Source: Candidatus Scalindua sp. SCAELEC01 (GTDB taxonomy: Bacteria > Planctomycetota > Brocadiia > Brocadiales > Scalinduaceae). Taken from it: 57,408 nucleotides of DNA. The stretch is taken from assembly GCA_004282745.1 (NCBI GenBank), contig SHMT01000031.1:1-57408 (forward strand), written 5' to 3'. Below are positions 38,724 to 48,561 of the stretch, in pieces (within the stretch, counting starts at the first letter, position 1; each line of letters begins with the position of its first letter). The notes under the pieces were generated by a model, which did not search any database, had not been told where the DNA came from, and saw only the letters and a list, made by a program, of their open reading frames with translations. The translations under genes and the position numbers were made by a program.

Positions 38724-39812
38724 TTAATTTTTAAGTTCCTCATGTAAAGCGTTATTCCAAATTTTGTAATTTTTCTTTCTTGTTAATATTGTCCCAAGAA
38801 CGTTTACCCACTTCTCCCTATGAGTTGATCCTCCTCTGCATATTTGACATGTTTCAGACGGCATTCTGTTATTTCTCAAATTGTTCACAAAGTTAAGGGT
38901 TTTCTCATTGGACAGGATAGAAAGGATATCATTTTCTTCAAAGACGTTACCCAAAACGTTCTTCACATCAAAATCGGCACAGCAGGTAGAGACATCACCA
39001 TTCCAGTAAATCGAAAAATGTGTATCCATTCCCAGGCAATTTCCATAGGAGGCATAGTTACAACTCTTTGAGTCTCTATATTTTTGTACCGCTGTTGTCC
39101 ATGCTCCTAAACCATCAAATCTGATTTTTAATCCTTTGACAGGGTGGAGTACATGTATCCTGCTAAAATTTGATGAGAAACTCTTCGTTAACTGTTTGAA
39201 CGTTGGAATCTTGTATTTGATGAGACCTGATATCCTCTTTAAAATCCGGTCTATATAGTGGTCATCCAGGTACTCTTCCTTTTTTATTCCCAAAATATGT
39301 TTAGAGTAAAAAGTCTCCTTTAAGAAGGCGAGATCAATCTCAACGGGACTTCCGAGTTCATAATTTAATTCGATGAGGTTCAGGATCCCATCAATAAAAT
39401 CCTCATCCTTCAGTGTTGAAGGCATGCTGCAAGCTATTTTCTCAGGGACTGAATGCCTGATGCTTATGATAATTTTGTCGATTTTAGACCCTATTATATC
39501 CTTTATGGAATGATCTTGTGTAAATTGTGACGCGTTTGTTGTCACACTCACCAGGAAATCGGTATAGTCTTTGACATATCGTACCATTTCCAGAAATGAT
39601 GGGTGTAACGTTGGTTCTCCAAAACCTCCCAAGTGTAAATGATTCAGGAGATTAGTTGAATGGAGATCTAAAGTTAGTTTTTTAAATTTTTCCAGATCCA
39701 TGAAACCGATGTTTCTCGTCATAATCTCTCTGGGACACATCCAGCAATCGAAATTACAAGCATTGGTTGGCTCTATATGAACATCGGAAAATCTTTTATT
39801 ATTATAATACAT
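38724..39812 (-). CDS. Radical-SAM/SPASM protein (B)
   Basis: 362 residues. Cluster motif CNFDCWMC (C19, C23, C26) comes very early, followed by HLGGFGEPTLHP and VSVTTNAS of the TIM barrel. The C-terminal SPASM region has CNYASYGNCLGM, GDVSTCCADF and CQICRGG, able to hold one or two extra Fe-S clusters. SPASM enzymes modify peptides, proteins, sugars or nucleotides; the glycan context and lack of a small precursor peptide point to a carbohydrate substrate here, which is inference. It lies 15 bp upstream of gene A and 19 bp after the SDR gene. Confidence 0.88.
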   Translation of the reverse strand: MYYNNKRFSDVHIEPTNACNFDCWMCPREIMTRNIGFMDLEKFKKLTLDLHSTNLLNHLHLGGFGEPTLHPSFLEMVRYVKDYTDFLVSVTTNASQFTQDHSIKDIIGSKIDKIIISIRHSVPEKIACSMPSTLKDEDFIDGILNLIELNYELGSPVEIDLAFLKETFYSKHILGIKKEEYLDDHYIDRILKRISGLIKYKIPTFKQLTKSFSSNFSRIHVLHPVKGLKIRFDGLGAWTTAVQKYRDSKSCNYASYGNCLGMDTHFSIYWNGDVSTCCADFDVKNVLGNVFEENDILSILSNEKTLNFVNNLRNNRMPSETCQICRGGSTHREKWVNVLGTILTRKKNYKIWNNALHEELKN

Positions 39813-39831
39813 GGAAATACGTTATCGTGGT

Positions 39832-40662
39832 TTATGCATTAGGTCTATTTGCCAGGAGCTCTTTACTCCCGTTTACAATCAATCTATCGACAATCTTTGA
39901 AGCCCAATAATTCAGGTGATATCCAACCCTATCTTTAAATCCACCTAGATTAATATCTTCACGGCCATGTTCAATAGCATTACATATTTTGACCGCTATC
40001 TCTGTAGGATCACGGCCTGTTTTATGCTCAGGATACTTAAAATTCTTTAGCCTGTTACCTTTTTCCATGTTTTTCCAGTAATTTGAAAGAAACCCTCCTG
40101 GGTCTACATAAACTGTCTTGATCGGATAGCCTGATACCTCTGCTTTAAGACTCTCATGAATTGCCCGTAAGGCAAACTTGGATGAATAATATGACGACAT
40201 ACCGGGAAAAGAGTGATACATGGCGGCACTCATAATGTTGACTATCGCACCTTTTTTTTCACGAATCATATCAGGTAAAACAGACTGGGTAAATGCGATT
40301 GCCGCTAGTGTATTTACCTTATAATTGTCTTCATACACCTTGATCGGTGTATTTTGGATAAAGCCGGCCGCATTGTACCCGGCGTTATTTATTAAAATAG
40401 TTGGCGGATTAGGGATCTTTTCAATTACTTTCTTGTACAAGTCAGCTATTTTCTCAGCCTTGGTAAGGTCAAATTGGAATATATAAGGTGTACCTCCATT
40501 TGTTCGAATTTCCTCTGCAACCTTGTTCAGTCTCTCTTGGTTTCTTGCTATAAGGAGGACTGTTGAATGCAGCTCTGCCGCTCTTAAGGCCAGGGCCTTC
40601 CCAAGACCTGATGTAGCTCCAGTAATTAAGGCTACTTCATTTTGCCAATCATATTTCACCAT
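39832..40662 (-). CDS. Short-chain dehydrogenase/reductase
   Basis: 276 residues. NAD(P)-binding TGATSGLGKAL, NNAG in ILINNAGYNAAG, Ser in IMSAAMYHS and the YxxxK pair YYSSKFALRAIHESL mark a classical SDR. GGAG stands 6 bases before the ATG. The R (LIARNQERL) after the second strand suggests NADP preference. It probably reduces or oxidises a sugar or lipid intermediate for the neighbouring genes. Confidence 0.9.
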   Translation of the reverse strand: MVKYDWQNEVALITGATSGLGKALALRAAELHSTVLLIARNQERLNKVAEEIRTNGGTPYIFQFDLTKAEKIADLYKKVIEKIPNPPTILINNAGYNAAGFIQNTPIKVYEDNYKVNTLAAIAFTQSVLPDMIREKKGAIVNIMSAAMYHSFPGMSSYYSSKFALRAIHESLKAEVSGYPIKTVYVDPGGFLSNYWKNMEKGNRLKNFKYPEHKTGRDPTEIAVKICNAIEHGREDINLGGFKDRVGYHLNYWASKIVDRLIVNGSKELLANRPNA

Positions 40663-40720
40663 TCAATTCTCCTTTTTGTACTGTTTCACCCTGTTATTGT
40701 TTACCGGTTTAATGCATTTC

Positions 40721-41788
40721 CTAACTACAAGAATTTAAGTTCTCTTCTAACACAGAAACATTCTTGGCCAAAGGCGCGGATGAGAATAGATAATAAATGT
40801 ATCCGAATAAACCGATAATGAGCATTGAAAATACACTGAATATTCTCTGTGAAATAACGAAGAGAGATGCCTCTTCCTTGCTTACTCCAATATACAGAAG
40901 GACTCCAAACCATCCAAATTCAGCGATACCAATTGCACCAGGAGTTATACCAATAATGCTGATTATATATACAATTGGAAAAGTTAGTATAAATTGTAAT
41001 AATGGAATTTCAATGTTCAAAGCACCTGCGTAGATATAGTATCTGATGAGTAGAGCGTAATAAATGATGACAGAGAAAAAAAGTAGTTTTAATGCATTTA
41101 TCTTTTTAATTTCTGATGCCGGGGCGTTAAATGTCAGTTCAAAATGAGCTATTTTCCTTAACAACGGTATCTTTCCAACAATTGTATATACAACTGCAAT
41201 AGTTGCATATGCATACTTCAACATGAGATGGTAATAATTATTTGTTACAATAAATATGGCGATAATTAAAGTGAATGATACAGAAATTGCGAGTACTCCT
41301 GGAAGAAGTTTCGATACAAACAGAAATGAGGGTAGAGCAGATGCAAGCATTATTAGAAAATTAAGTATATGCTCTATTACAACGGTGCTTGATCCTTCAA
41401 TCACCCTAATATCCTGTTTATACTTTAAGGATAATGTTTTAACCCCTAAATGAGAAAATGTCTGAGACACAAAAAATGCTATGAGTGTGCTTAAGCAAGT
41501 ATAATGGAAGAAAAACCCATTAGGAAACTTCTCCTTATTGGTTAGTAATCGAACGATTAATGACCAACGTGATGATTTCAACAATATGGTTAAAAATGTT
41601 AGCCCCAGCATCAAAAGTATGTAATTTAACTCTATGCTAAGACACTTTTCAAATAGGTCTTTAAATGAAAATCCCGTCACTCCAATCAAGAAATATACTA
41701 GTGAGATCCCCAAAAGCGCAAATATGGTTTGCTTTACGATAATCCCCTTATAACGCTTCATAGGGAATCCCGTTATTCCTTCTTTCAT
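40721..41788 (-). CDS. Multi-pass membrane protein, lysylphosphatidylglycerol synthase TM-region (UPF0104) type
   Basis: 355 residues, about eight transmembrane helices (e.g. FALLGISLVYFLIGV, YILLMLGLTFLTILL, LIMLASALPSFLFVS, FTLIIAIFIVT, FSVIIYYALLI, LTFPIVYIISIIGIT). Family hallmarks are SSRWSLIVRLL and ITPGAIGIAEFGWFG in the later loop. Relatives include AglD and flippase-like proteins of glycan and lipid pathways; transport or flipping of a lipid-linked sugar is inferred. It lies in the membrane, 58 bp before the SDR. Confidence 0.82.
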   Translation of the reverse strand: MKEGITGFPMKRYKGIIVKQTIFALLGISLVYFLIGVTGFSFKDLFEKCLSIELNYILLMLGLTFLTILLKSSRWSLIVRLLTNKEKFPNGFFFHYTCLSTLIAFFVSQTFSHLGVKTLSLKYKQDIRVIEGSSTVVIEHILNFLIMLASALPSFLFVSKLLPGVLAISVSFTLIIAIFIVTNNYYHLMLKYAYATIAVVYTIVGKIPLLRKIAHFELTFNAPASEIKKINALKLLFFSVIIYYALLIRYYIYAGALNIEIPLLQFILTFPIVYIISIIGITPGAIGIAEFGWFGVLLYIGVSKEEASLFVISQRIFSVFSMLIIGLFGYIYYLFSSAPLAKNVSVLEENLNSCS

Positions 41789-41839
41789 AACCTCTTATCC
41801 ACTTTTCTATTTATCATTGCCCCTGTTTTAAGGAAATTA

Positions 41840-42475
41840 TTAGAATCTAATTGATCTATCTCCTATAACTTTTGCCGGGTTTCCGGCTACAATGGAGAAT
41901 GGATCAACCTGTTTCGTAACAATTGAACCAGCTCCAACTATCGCTCCCCTTCCGATCGTTTTCACAGATGGCAGAACGATAGTTCTTGCCCCAATCCATA
42001 CATCATCTTCGATTACCACTTGTGAACATTCAACAATATTGTCCGACATTTTAAACTCTTTAATATTGTGTGTATGTGTATAGATCATACATTCTCGTGA
42101 AATGGTAACGTTGTTTCCAATAATGAGCTCACCCTCTGCATCCAATAAAACACGTACACCAAGTACAACATTTTTACCTACTTTTATCTTACCTCTGTTT
42201 TGTAATGTTCTCGATTTTATCAATACATGATCTTCTATAGAGGTCATAACTTTAATACCAAAAACAATTCGATACACGATGTTCCGCAAAAACCTTAATA
42301 TCTTAATAGTATTAAATAATTTATTTCCAAATATAAACACACTTAATGTTTCACGGAGAACCCCAAAGGTCCTCTTATTTAATTCGACTATCTGGTTAAT
42401 ACTCTTCATACGTTTAAATAACCACAAAAACCTGCAAAGATAATAGACTAAGATATTAAATCCGACCAAGTGCAT
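41840..42475 (-). CDS. Hexapeptide-repeat (left-handed beta-helix) acyltransferase
   Basis: About 212 residues from an ATG at 42475, which overlaps the end of the DUF218 gene by 20 bases; a later ATG at 42409 is an alternative and the longer frame lies inside that gene. The C-terminal part is a run of hexapeptides (IGNNVTISRECMIYTHTH, VIEDDVWIGARTIVLPSV, IGRGAIVGAGSIVTKQV, GNPAKVIGDR), as in CatB/LacA-type O-acetyltransferases. The catalytic His is in YTHTHN. It probably acetylates a sugar. The ~70-residue N-terminal extension is hydrophobic/basic and unusual. Confidence 0.85.
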   Translation of the reverse strand: MHLVGFNILVYYLCRFLWLFKRMKSINQIVELNKRTFGVLRETLSVFIFGNKLFNTIKILRFLRNIVYRIVFGIKVMTSIEDHVLIKSRTLQNRGKIKVGKNVVLGVRVLLDAEGELIIGNNVTISRECMIYTHTHNIKEFKMSDNIVECSQVVIEDDVWIGARTIVLPSVKTIGRGAIVGAGSIVTKQVDPFSIVAGNPAKVIGDRSIRF

Positions 42476-43109
42476 AGAACAGAGAGACTGCCCAGTATTC
42501 ATTTGCAACATCCCGGAACAATCCAAACCTATCGTGCCAGTTACTGGGCTGTAATGCATATTTTTCTGCTGAAACGACCGTTGCATTTATATTCTGCTTG
42601 AGAAATAATTTTTTGATCCTGTAGGTATTCTGGGATGAAGTTACAATTATTGAGTTGTCAAAATCATACCTGTTCCTAAATTTATCCACCATTTCCAGTA
42701 AGTTTTTATAATAGTTCCAATCACCCTCTATATCATCCTGGATTTGAATATCGTGTTCAGGAATCCCATATAACAATAGTGTATCTTTCATGATTTGCGC
42801 GTATGACTTTTGCGTTGACCTGAGTTTAGATCCTCCTGCACAAATTATCTTGTCTGCATAACCGTCATGATATAGCTGTAGCCCTTTCTGTAACCGTGCG
42901 AGAGTACTAAAATCCGGAAAACCGTTTACCGTATCAAATGCATCAATTGATGAAAGTATGACGATCACTTCACTTTTCTGAGGCTCTTCGTCTACGATAA
43001 GAGGCTTATATAAAAGTTCTGTTACCGGAGTGAAGAGTATTATAAACAAGCCGGTATTTAGCAACACACTCAGTATAAAGATTATAGATAGAAATTTTTT
43101 TTTGATCAT
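42456..43109 (-). CDS. DUF218/YdcF-like membrane-anchored protein (1)
   Basis: 217 residues with one N-terminal membrane helix (FLSIIFILSVLLNTGLFIIL), then an outside domain: EVIVILSSIDAF, ADKIICAGGSK, LYGIPEHDIQ, YDFDNSIIVTSSQNTYRIKK. This is the SanA/ElyC/YdcF fold, linked to cell-envelope glycan or carrier-lipid metabolism in E. coli. It is a close paralogue of 50112-50747: FTPVTELLYKPLIVDEEPQK here, FTPLTEQLYKPLIVNEEPGK there. It lies between the SGNH gene and the acyltransferase. Confidence 0.85.
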   Translation of the reverse strand: MIKKKFLSIIFILSVLLNTGLFIILFTPVTELLYKPLIVDEEPQKSEVIVILSSIDAFDTVNGFPDFSTLARLQKGLQLYHDGYADKIICAGGSKLRSTQKSYAQIMKDTLLLYGIPEHDIQIQDDIEGDWNYYKNLLEMVDKFRNRYDFDNSIIVTSSQNTYRIKKLFLKQNINATVVSAEKYALQPSNWHDRFGLFRDVANEYWAVSLFYALGRI

Positions 43110-43223
43110 AGCAATACATCCCGAACGAGAACTTATCCACTGCAGTTACTGACAGAGTGCCCATCGTTATATTTTATAATTTCGAATTGAAATCTCTTCT
43201 CATTATTTGCCTTCCCAAAAAGT

Positions 43224-44636
43224 CTATTTCAGAAACCAATTAACCTCTCTCTTCGTTTGCAAATATTTACTATTCTTTAGATTGATAAGGTGGTTACTGT
43301 TTATATTAGTACTAAGCAATTCTTCTTCCCTGGTGTCCGTCATCAACACTTTTTTATTTATCAAATCTTTAATAATATTACGCGCTATCACCCTGCTCCC
43401 AGCTCTTTTGTAATGAATGGCATCGTTATTAAATACCTCTTCCTGACAATTATCCTTTTTAAAGATGTCAATTATGCTTTCAAAATGGCCGGTATGTTTA
43501 TCATTCAGTTTGCCATACATCTGTTCTGCCTTTTTATAAAGACCGTCAGTTTCAACAATGTTGTTACAGGCGAGGCGTGAAAAGTGTCTGTTTGTTCTAT
43601 ATAAGCTTATGCCCATATAATTTATGTCAGGATAGTGAAATGAAGGAGGTATCTCATATGGGTAATACTGCTTCAAAAGGATAGGCTGCAAATAAGCCAC
43701 AAATTGTATATCTCTGGCTTCGGATGCTGCATAAAAATCTAGTATGGAGTTATGGTATCCGTCAATTATTTTATCTTCTACAGCACTATCCAGCTTAATA
43801 GAGCTCCTCTCTTTCTCGTTTTGGTTATTCACGACTAGGTTATCAGCGCTCTCTATTCTCTTTTTGATTAAGGTTTGCACCACTTTCATCGTATAGGGCA
43901 TTACCCTAATACTCTTCTGAAAAACTTCTTTCGATAGATTGGCAAATAACTGTTTTGCTGAGCCGGATAGTGTGCGTATTGTCCGCATATCGCTGTCATG
44001 ATGTTGATGGTAACCATGATACTGGTTGAACCACTTTGGGGCGTTCATATTCTTGTACTCCAGGTAGCCTAAGATTCGATACCATATGTCATTCACTCCG
44101 TCCATTGTTAATACAAGGTCCGGTTTTGCACCTAAGCTTGTAAGCAGGGGCATTATCCAGCTTGAGAAATATATCTTCTCATTAAATGTCATATATCCCC
44201 ATAAACCGGCATTTAAGACCACTATATCCTCTGTTACCCCTGACTGTTTCGCGTATTCAATTAAATACTTTGGCCAATTGTCCTTCACGGTTGTAGAACC
44301 ACCGAATGTTACAATGATAAATTTTTTATCCAAATCACCCTCTCTGTCTCCATACCACTCTAAGGCATCAATTCCACTGAAACCCATTGCCGGATCAAAT
44401 TCAAAACCAAGAAATTGTCCTGCACGTTGACGTGGAGTCAGTGTCGGGAATTCCTTCCTGATCTCATCATCTCTCATCTTCCATTGAGCAGGAAAATTTT
44501 CCATCAAGGTATCATCTTCTATTTTCAAAAACGTGGATAATGAAAAAAAAGAGAGGAGTTCAACTGCCACTAAGGGAAATATGATGACTATTCCCCAGAA
44601 GAAGAGGTATTTCCCCTTTAGATATTTTGAGATCAC
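43224..44636 (-). CDS. Membrane-anchored SGNH/GDSL-type hydrolase-like protein
   Basis: 470 residues. An N-terminal membrane helix (about 10-35) is followed by SGNH blocks: GGSTT (112-116; nucleophile Ser), LNAGLWGY (141-148), DGVND (179-183; Asn), and a late DAIHYKRAG with the Asp-His pair. Such proteins act as esterases or O-acyltransferases on surface sugars. A deacetylase or acetyltransferase role on the glycan fits the acyltransferase nearby. R1 copy 4 lies 54 bp upstream of its start. Confidence 0.82.
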   Translation of the reverse strand: MISKYLKGKYLFFWGIVIIFPLVAVELLSFFSLSTFLKIEDDTLMENFPAQWKMRDDEIRKEFPTLTPRQRAGQFLGFEFDPAMGFSGIDALEWYGDREGDLDKKFIIVTFGGSTTVKDNWPKYLIEYAKQSGVTEDIVVLNAGLWGYMTFNEKIYFSSWIMPLLTSLGAKPDLVLTMDGVNDIWYRILGYLEYKNMNAPKWFNQYHGYHQHHDSDMRTIRTLSGSAKQLFANLSKEVFQKSIRVMPYTMKVVQTLIKKRIESADNLVVNNQNEKERSSIKLDSAVEDKIIDGYHNSILDFYAASEARDIQFVAYLQPILLKQYYPYEIPPSFHYPDINYMGISLYRTNRHFSRLACNNIVETDGLYKKAEQMYGKLNDKHTGHFESIIDIFKKDNCQEEVFNNDAIHYKRAGSRVIARNIIKDLINKKVLMTDTREEELLSTNINSNHLINLKNSKYLQTKREVNWFLK

Positions 44637-44689
44637 AGCATTACCTTCCTATAGTATTTTAACCATCCAAGATAGAGACATCCTAATTA

Positions 44690-44834
44690 GTGCTTAAACG
44701 AAAACCCTGTGCTTGAACCAAAACTGCCCAGGTACAATGCGCGTAACAATTCCGTAACCGGAACGTACTAATGTACGTGAGGATTACGGAATTATTACAG
44801 CAACGCAGTAGATGGGTAGTTTTCGTTCAAACAC
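44690..44834 (+). mobile_element. R1 miniature inverted-repeat element, copy 4
   Basis: 145 bp, ends GTGCTTAAACGAAAAC and GTTTTCGTTCAAACAC, target duplication TAATTA (44684-44689 and 44835-44840). Its last base is the G of the TAG stop of the upstream radical-SAM gene; the empty site would also read TAG. Confidence 0.93.
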
Positions 44835-46183
44835 TAATTACAGGTCGATGAACAGCTACTACATAACTCCTGGTATACCTCTTTATCATTAGTTTTCTCG
44901 TACTGGCTCAGTGCATTTCGGAATTCATCCAAGGTCATGTTGCCACGTTCTTTCAGTAGCGGGTAGTAAATGTTCATAAAATCCTCATCTTTTGTCAAGA
45001 AACAGGGGCGATATTTACCGAAAGGTGACTCTGTCAGCGCCCTTTTTCGTATACTTGACAACGATTCATCACGTACATTTCCAAGATACACGTGATTATT
45101 TGCACAGTTGATAACGTCGCCATAGGGTGTCATGTTTACCATCTCCTTTACTCCGGGACATCCGGTCCCTCCATTATTGGATTTTAATTTCCCCTCATGG
45201 TGAATATGCCAGTAATTATACGGTTCTGCTAATCTATTAAATGCCTCGAAATCTTCTTTTGTCAACGTACCATCCTTACCTTTAAACTCACCAACATCTT
45301 TGGCAAAAAGGACATTAACAAAAAGCTTCCTCTTCTCTGCAAATTCAAACAACCTGATTAAGCCGTCTGTATAGAGATTGGCCTTGCTGACAACGGTGTT
45401 GAGGATTACCTTAATCTTATATTTATCGCACAGTTCGATAGCACGCATCACCCTCTCATAACTACCCCTCTTTTGTCTGAAGATATCGTGTAGTTCAGGT
45501 ATGCCACTGTCCAGGCTAAAGTTGATGGTGTCGACTCCCAGTTCAGAACATTTTTCCGCAACCTTCTCATCAAACAGATACCCATTTGATGATGCCTGTA
45601 TATGATTGTAATGAGGTTGCCATGACTCAACTATTTCAACCCAGTTCTTTTTCATGAACGGTTCTCCACCTTCCATTCCGAAAGTCGTGGCTCCAAGCCT
45701 CATTGCCTCTTTCACAATTTTACGGTATTCAGCAGGTACTAGTTCCTTCTTAGTATTTGATTCGTCAATATTCGCGCAGAGGCAGTGATGACAGGTGAAG
45801 TTACATCTAAATGTCAGAGCAAACTCGATTCCCCTGAAAACATGTTTTTCTTTACCGAGAAGATGGTAAATAAAAGACAGCGAGTAGTTCCGGATTAATC
45901 TGAGTGGATAGAGTGGCTTGGACCAGTGTATGCCATATTTAAACCTTATTTTCCACCTCACTAAAAAGTTTTTAATACGATTTGGTTTTCTGATGATCTT
46001 TATCTCTCTTTTACGGGTCTGTTCATATGCATCATCAAATATTGCGGTAACTCTCTCTATCTCTTTGGGAGTTTTGTACATTCGTTTTATGTCACCTCTA
46101 GCCATTTCAAAATATTTTATTCTCTCTTTTTTTCTTCCTTTCTTACGTGCTTTTGACTCTACACTTACTCTTTCTGCAATCAT
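44834..46183 (-). CDS. Radical-SAM/SPASM protein (C)
   Basis: 449 residues. AAAGGAG lies 5 bases before the ATG. A basic N-terminal region of about 115 residues precedes the core; the cluster cysteines are C127, C131 and C134 in FRCNFTCHHC. MEGGEPFMKKNW and TINFSLDSG follow. The C-terminal half has GDVINCANNHVYLGNVRDES and ends CSSCSSTCN, so further Fe-S ligands reach the very last residues. It resembles gene E (47452-48528) in layout. The stop codon TAG spans the R1 copy 4 junction. Confidence 0.87.
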   Translation of the reverse strand: MIAERVSVESKARKKGRKKERIKYFEMARGDIKRMYKTPKEIERVTAIFDDAYEQTRKREIKIIRKPNRIKNFLVRWKIRFKYGIHWSKPLYPLRLIRNYSLSFIYHLLGKEKHVFRGIEFALTFRCNFTCHHCLCANIDESNTKKELVPAEYRKIVKEAMRLGATTFGMEGGEPFMKKNWVEIVESWQPHYNHIQASSNGYLFDEKVAEKCSELGVDTINFSLDSGIPELHDIFRQKRGSYERVMRAIELCDKYKIKVILNTVVSKANLYTDGLIRLFEFAEKRKLFVNVLFAKDVGEFKGKDGTLTKEDFEAFNRLAEPYNYWHIHHEGKLKSNNGGTGCPGVKEMVNMTPYGDVINCANNHVYLGNVRDESLSSIRKRALTESPFGKYRPCFLTKDEDFMNIYYPLLKERGNMTLDEFRNALSQYEKTNDKEVYQELCSSCSSTCN

Positions 46184-46226
46184 CTCTTCTCCTTTACTAG
46201 GTAATTACTGTTTATAAATATATTTA

Positions 46227-46371
46227 GTGTTTGAACGAAAACTACCCATCTACTGCGTTGCTGCAATAATTTCGCAATCCTCAAGTACAATTGTACGTTC
46301 CGGTTACGAAATTATTACGCGCCTTGTACCTAGGCACTTTTCATTCAAACACAGGGTTTTCGTTCAGACAC
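46227..46371 (-). mobile_element. R1 miniature inverted-repeat element, copy 5
   Basis: 145 bp in reverse orientation relative to copies 1-4, with target duplication TATTTA (46221-46226 and 46372-46377). It abuts the TAA stop (46375-46377) of the radical-SAM gene to its right; that stop lies in the duplicated 6 bp. Confidence 0.93.
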
Positions 46372-46374
46372 TAT

Positions 46375-47421
46375 TTAAAATTTCTCCCTGAAGAGAATTT
46401 CAGGAATGGTCTCCGGCACACACGCCTTACAGGGCTTGTGGGGTCGTTTCATATTGGACAATGCCTTACGAAACGCTCTAAATTTTTTGGTGTTATACGC
46501 TTTGTTAAGAGCGCCTCCGTTACGAACAGTCCCAAAATCCACGTCATCTGTTACAAAATTGCAACATGGTCTGGTTGTACCATCTACCGTAACATACATT
46601 GAGTGCCACGGCTTCCAGCATCGCCTGCTAGTATTGTTGTTTCTGAGTATATGATGGTTCCAGAGCATTTCACTGTTTTGTCTCATCCATGTAATATTTG
46701 ATCTTAACTGTATCCGTTCCAAAGTATTTGCCGTTTTATCCAGTGACCTTTTAAGCTTCTCTAGAGTCATGGAACCGACAGCATCATGTGATCGATAATC
46801 AATGAAACCGGTTTCTACTAGTTGAAAAATAACTGAGTCTGCGCCTAATTCCTTAGAGAGTTCAGAAAACTCTGCCAACTCATTCAGGTTAGATTGCTGG
46901 ACAACGATTGAGAGACGAAGCAAAGTACTTGCCTTACCTTCCATACGTAGTCGGTTAAAATATTTGATGTTTTCTACTATTTTATAAAATAATTTAAGAC
47001 CTCGAATTCTAGAGTATGTCTCTTCCCTTGCCGCATCCAGTGACACATTAAGCAGATTTAATTCTGAGTCTAGTAGCTGCTGAGCGTACTTTTTTAAAAG
47101 GATACCGTTCGTTGTCGTATTCACCTGTGTACCTTTGTCTCTCGCATAGCCGATTATTCTTGGCAGATCTCTGCACATGAGAGGTTCACCGTACCCATTT
47201 AACGTGATATATAACGGTTTCAGTAAATCATAAAATCTCTTAAATTCATCAAATGTTGCATCTCTTGGGTACTTTCTATTTTTATTATGTTCACAATGTA
47301 GGCAATTTTGATTACATCGGCTGCTCGGTTCATACTGCATATGTATGGGGCTGAGGAATAATCTATCAGGCCTTAAGAGTGTCTGAACTAAGGAACCTAT
47401 TTTTTGAGTAGAATTAACCAT
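46375..47421 (-). CDS. Radical-SAM/SPASM protein (D)
   Basis: 348 residues. The cluster motif is CNQNCLHC (C36, C40, C43), followed by NGYGEPLMC and NVSLDAAREETY. The C-terminal SPASM-like region has CWKPWHSMYVTVDG, RPCCNFVTDDVDFG and CKACVPE. It lies about 30 bp after gene E and is followed at its stop codon by R1 copy 5. A role in glycan or peptide modification cannot be told apart from sequence alone. Confidence 0.87.
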   Translation of the reverse strand: MVNSTQKIGSLVQTLLRPDRLFLSPIHMQYEPSSRCNQNCLHCEHNKNRKYPRDATFDEFKRFYDLLKPLYITLNGYGEPLMCRDLPRIIGYARDKGTQVNTTTNGILLKKYAQQLLDSELNLLNVSLDAAREETYSRIRGLKLFYKIVENIKYFNRLRMEGKASTLLRLSIVVQQSNLNELAEFSELSKELGADSVIFQLVETGFIDYRSHDAVGSMTLEKLKRSLDKTANTLERIQLRSNITWMRQNSEMLWNHHILRNNNTSRRCWKPWHSMYVTVDGTTRPCCNFVTDDVDFGTVRNGGALNKAYNTKKFRAFRKALSNMKRPHKPCKACVPETIPEILFREKF

Positions 47422-47451
47422 TACTATTTTCTCCGCAACAATGCTTATTCA

Positions 47452-48528
47452 TTATTTACTGGTCATTAGTTCATCAAAAACATTCTCAGCCTTGACAGGA
47501 TACGATCCTGAAACAAATGATTTTGATAAATAATTGTTAATGAACTCTCTATCTTCCGCAGGATGGCAACCGGTAATATTCTCTGAAAACAGTTTTACTT
47601 TTTTTGACTTATTGAGTATCGATAGTAAAGACTCTTCCCTGAGGTTTCCAAAGGAGACATGAATCGAGTTACAGGGCAGGACATCGCCATAAGCCGTTAT
47701 GGTAAAAAAGTCCTTAAATGCCGGACATCCATTATGTGAGTTACCATATATATCACGGGTCAGAAAGGGATATCTCTGATGCAATTTGTATAGTATCTTT
47801 TTATCACTATCTGTCGCGAGATTATCTATCTCTCCCTCCCATTGACCCACCGGAACAGAGAGTTTAAAGGCAAGCCTTAGCTTATTCTCAATAGCAAAAT
47901 TAACCAGCTTTTTGAAACCGGGCTGTTTTGTATAATCTTTAAAAACTACAACACTTATCGTAACGTCCATATCCTGTCTTTTACAGAGGCTGAGAGTCTT
48001 CAATGCATGTTCGTGTGCCCCTCTCTTTCTTCTGAAAGAGTCATGATCGGCAGGATACCAGCTATCAATAGATATATTTAATTTATCGATACCCAACGAT
48101 AAATAACGCCTTATCTTCTCTTCTGTGAAATTATAACCATTGGTTGCAAGTGTGATATAGGTCCTCTCCGGTTTGCATAATGTAACGAGTTCCTCAAACC
48201 TGGGATCAAGGTGAGATTCGCCACCGATAAAATCAAATGCAATAATGCCAAGGTCTAAACATTGTTTGATAATGTCTCTTTTTTCTTCAAAGGAGAGAGG
48301 ACGCCCTTCCGTTTTAGTCAACCTTTTTTCATAACAGTGGGTACAGCTGAAATTACATTCGTAATGGGTCGCAAACATTACGCCACGGTAACCACTACGA
48401 TTAAATACTTTCTGACGCAAACAGTGATATGCGGCTCTCATTACAAAGAGTGGTTTTTTCCTTACTACCCGTTTGTTTAGTAATGTAACCCTTTTATCAA
48501 TCTTTTGTAATGCAGATAAAATATTCAT
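47452..48528 (-). CDS. Radical-SAM/SPASM protein (E)
   Basis: 358 residues. The cluster motif is CNFSCTHC (C58, C62, C65), with FDFIGGESHLDPRFEEL, KLNISIDSWYPADH and a C-terminal GCPAFKDFFTITAYGDVLPC and NSIHVSFGNLREESLLSIL region like that in gene C. The two may be paralogues acting in sequence. Short N-terminal extension. It follows gene F by about 33 bp, all minus strand. Confidence 0.87.
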   Translation of the reverse strand: MNILSALQKIDKRVTLLNKRVVRKKPLFVMRAAYHCLRQKVFNRSGYRGVMFATHYECNFSCTHCYEKRLTKTEGRPLSFEEKRDIIKQCLDLGIIAFDFIGGESHLDPRFEELVTLCKPERTYITLATNGYNFTEEKIRRYLSLGIDKLNISIDSWYPADHDSFRRKRGAHEHALKTLSLCKRQDMDVTISVVVFKDYTKQPGFKKLVNFAIENKLRLAFKLSVPVGQWEGEIDNLATDSDKKILYKLHQRYPFLTRDIYGNSHNGCPAFKDFFTITAYGDVLPCNSIHVSFGNLREESLLSILNKSKKVKLFSENITGCHPAEDREFINNYLSKSFVSGSYPVKAENVFDELMTSK

Positions 48529-48561
48529 ACGCTTAAATATCTGTTTCTATTGAATCCCCTG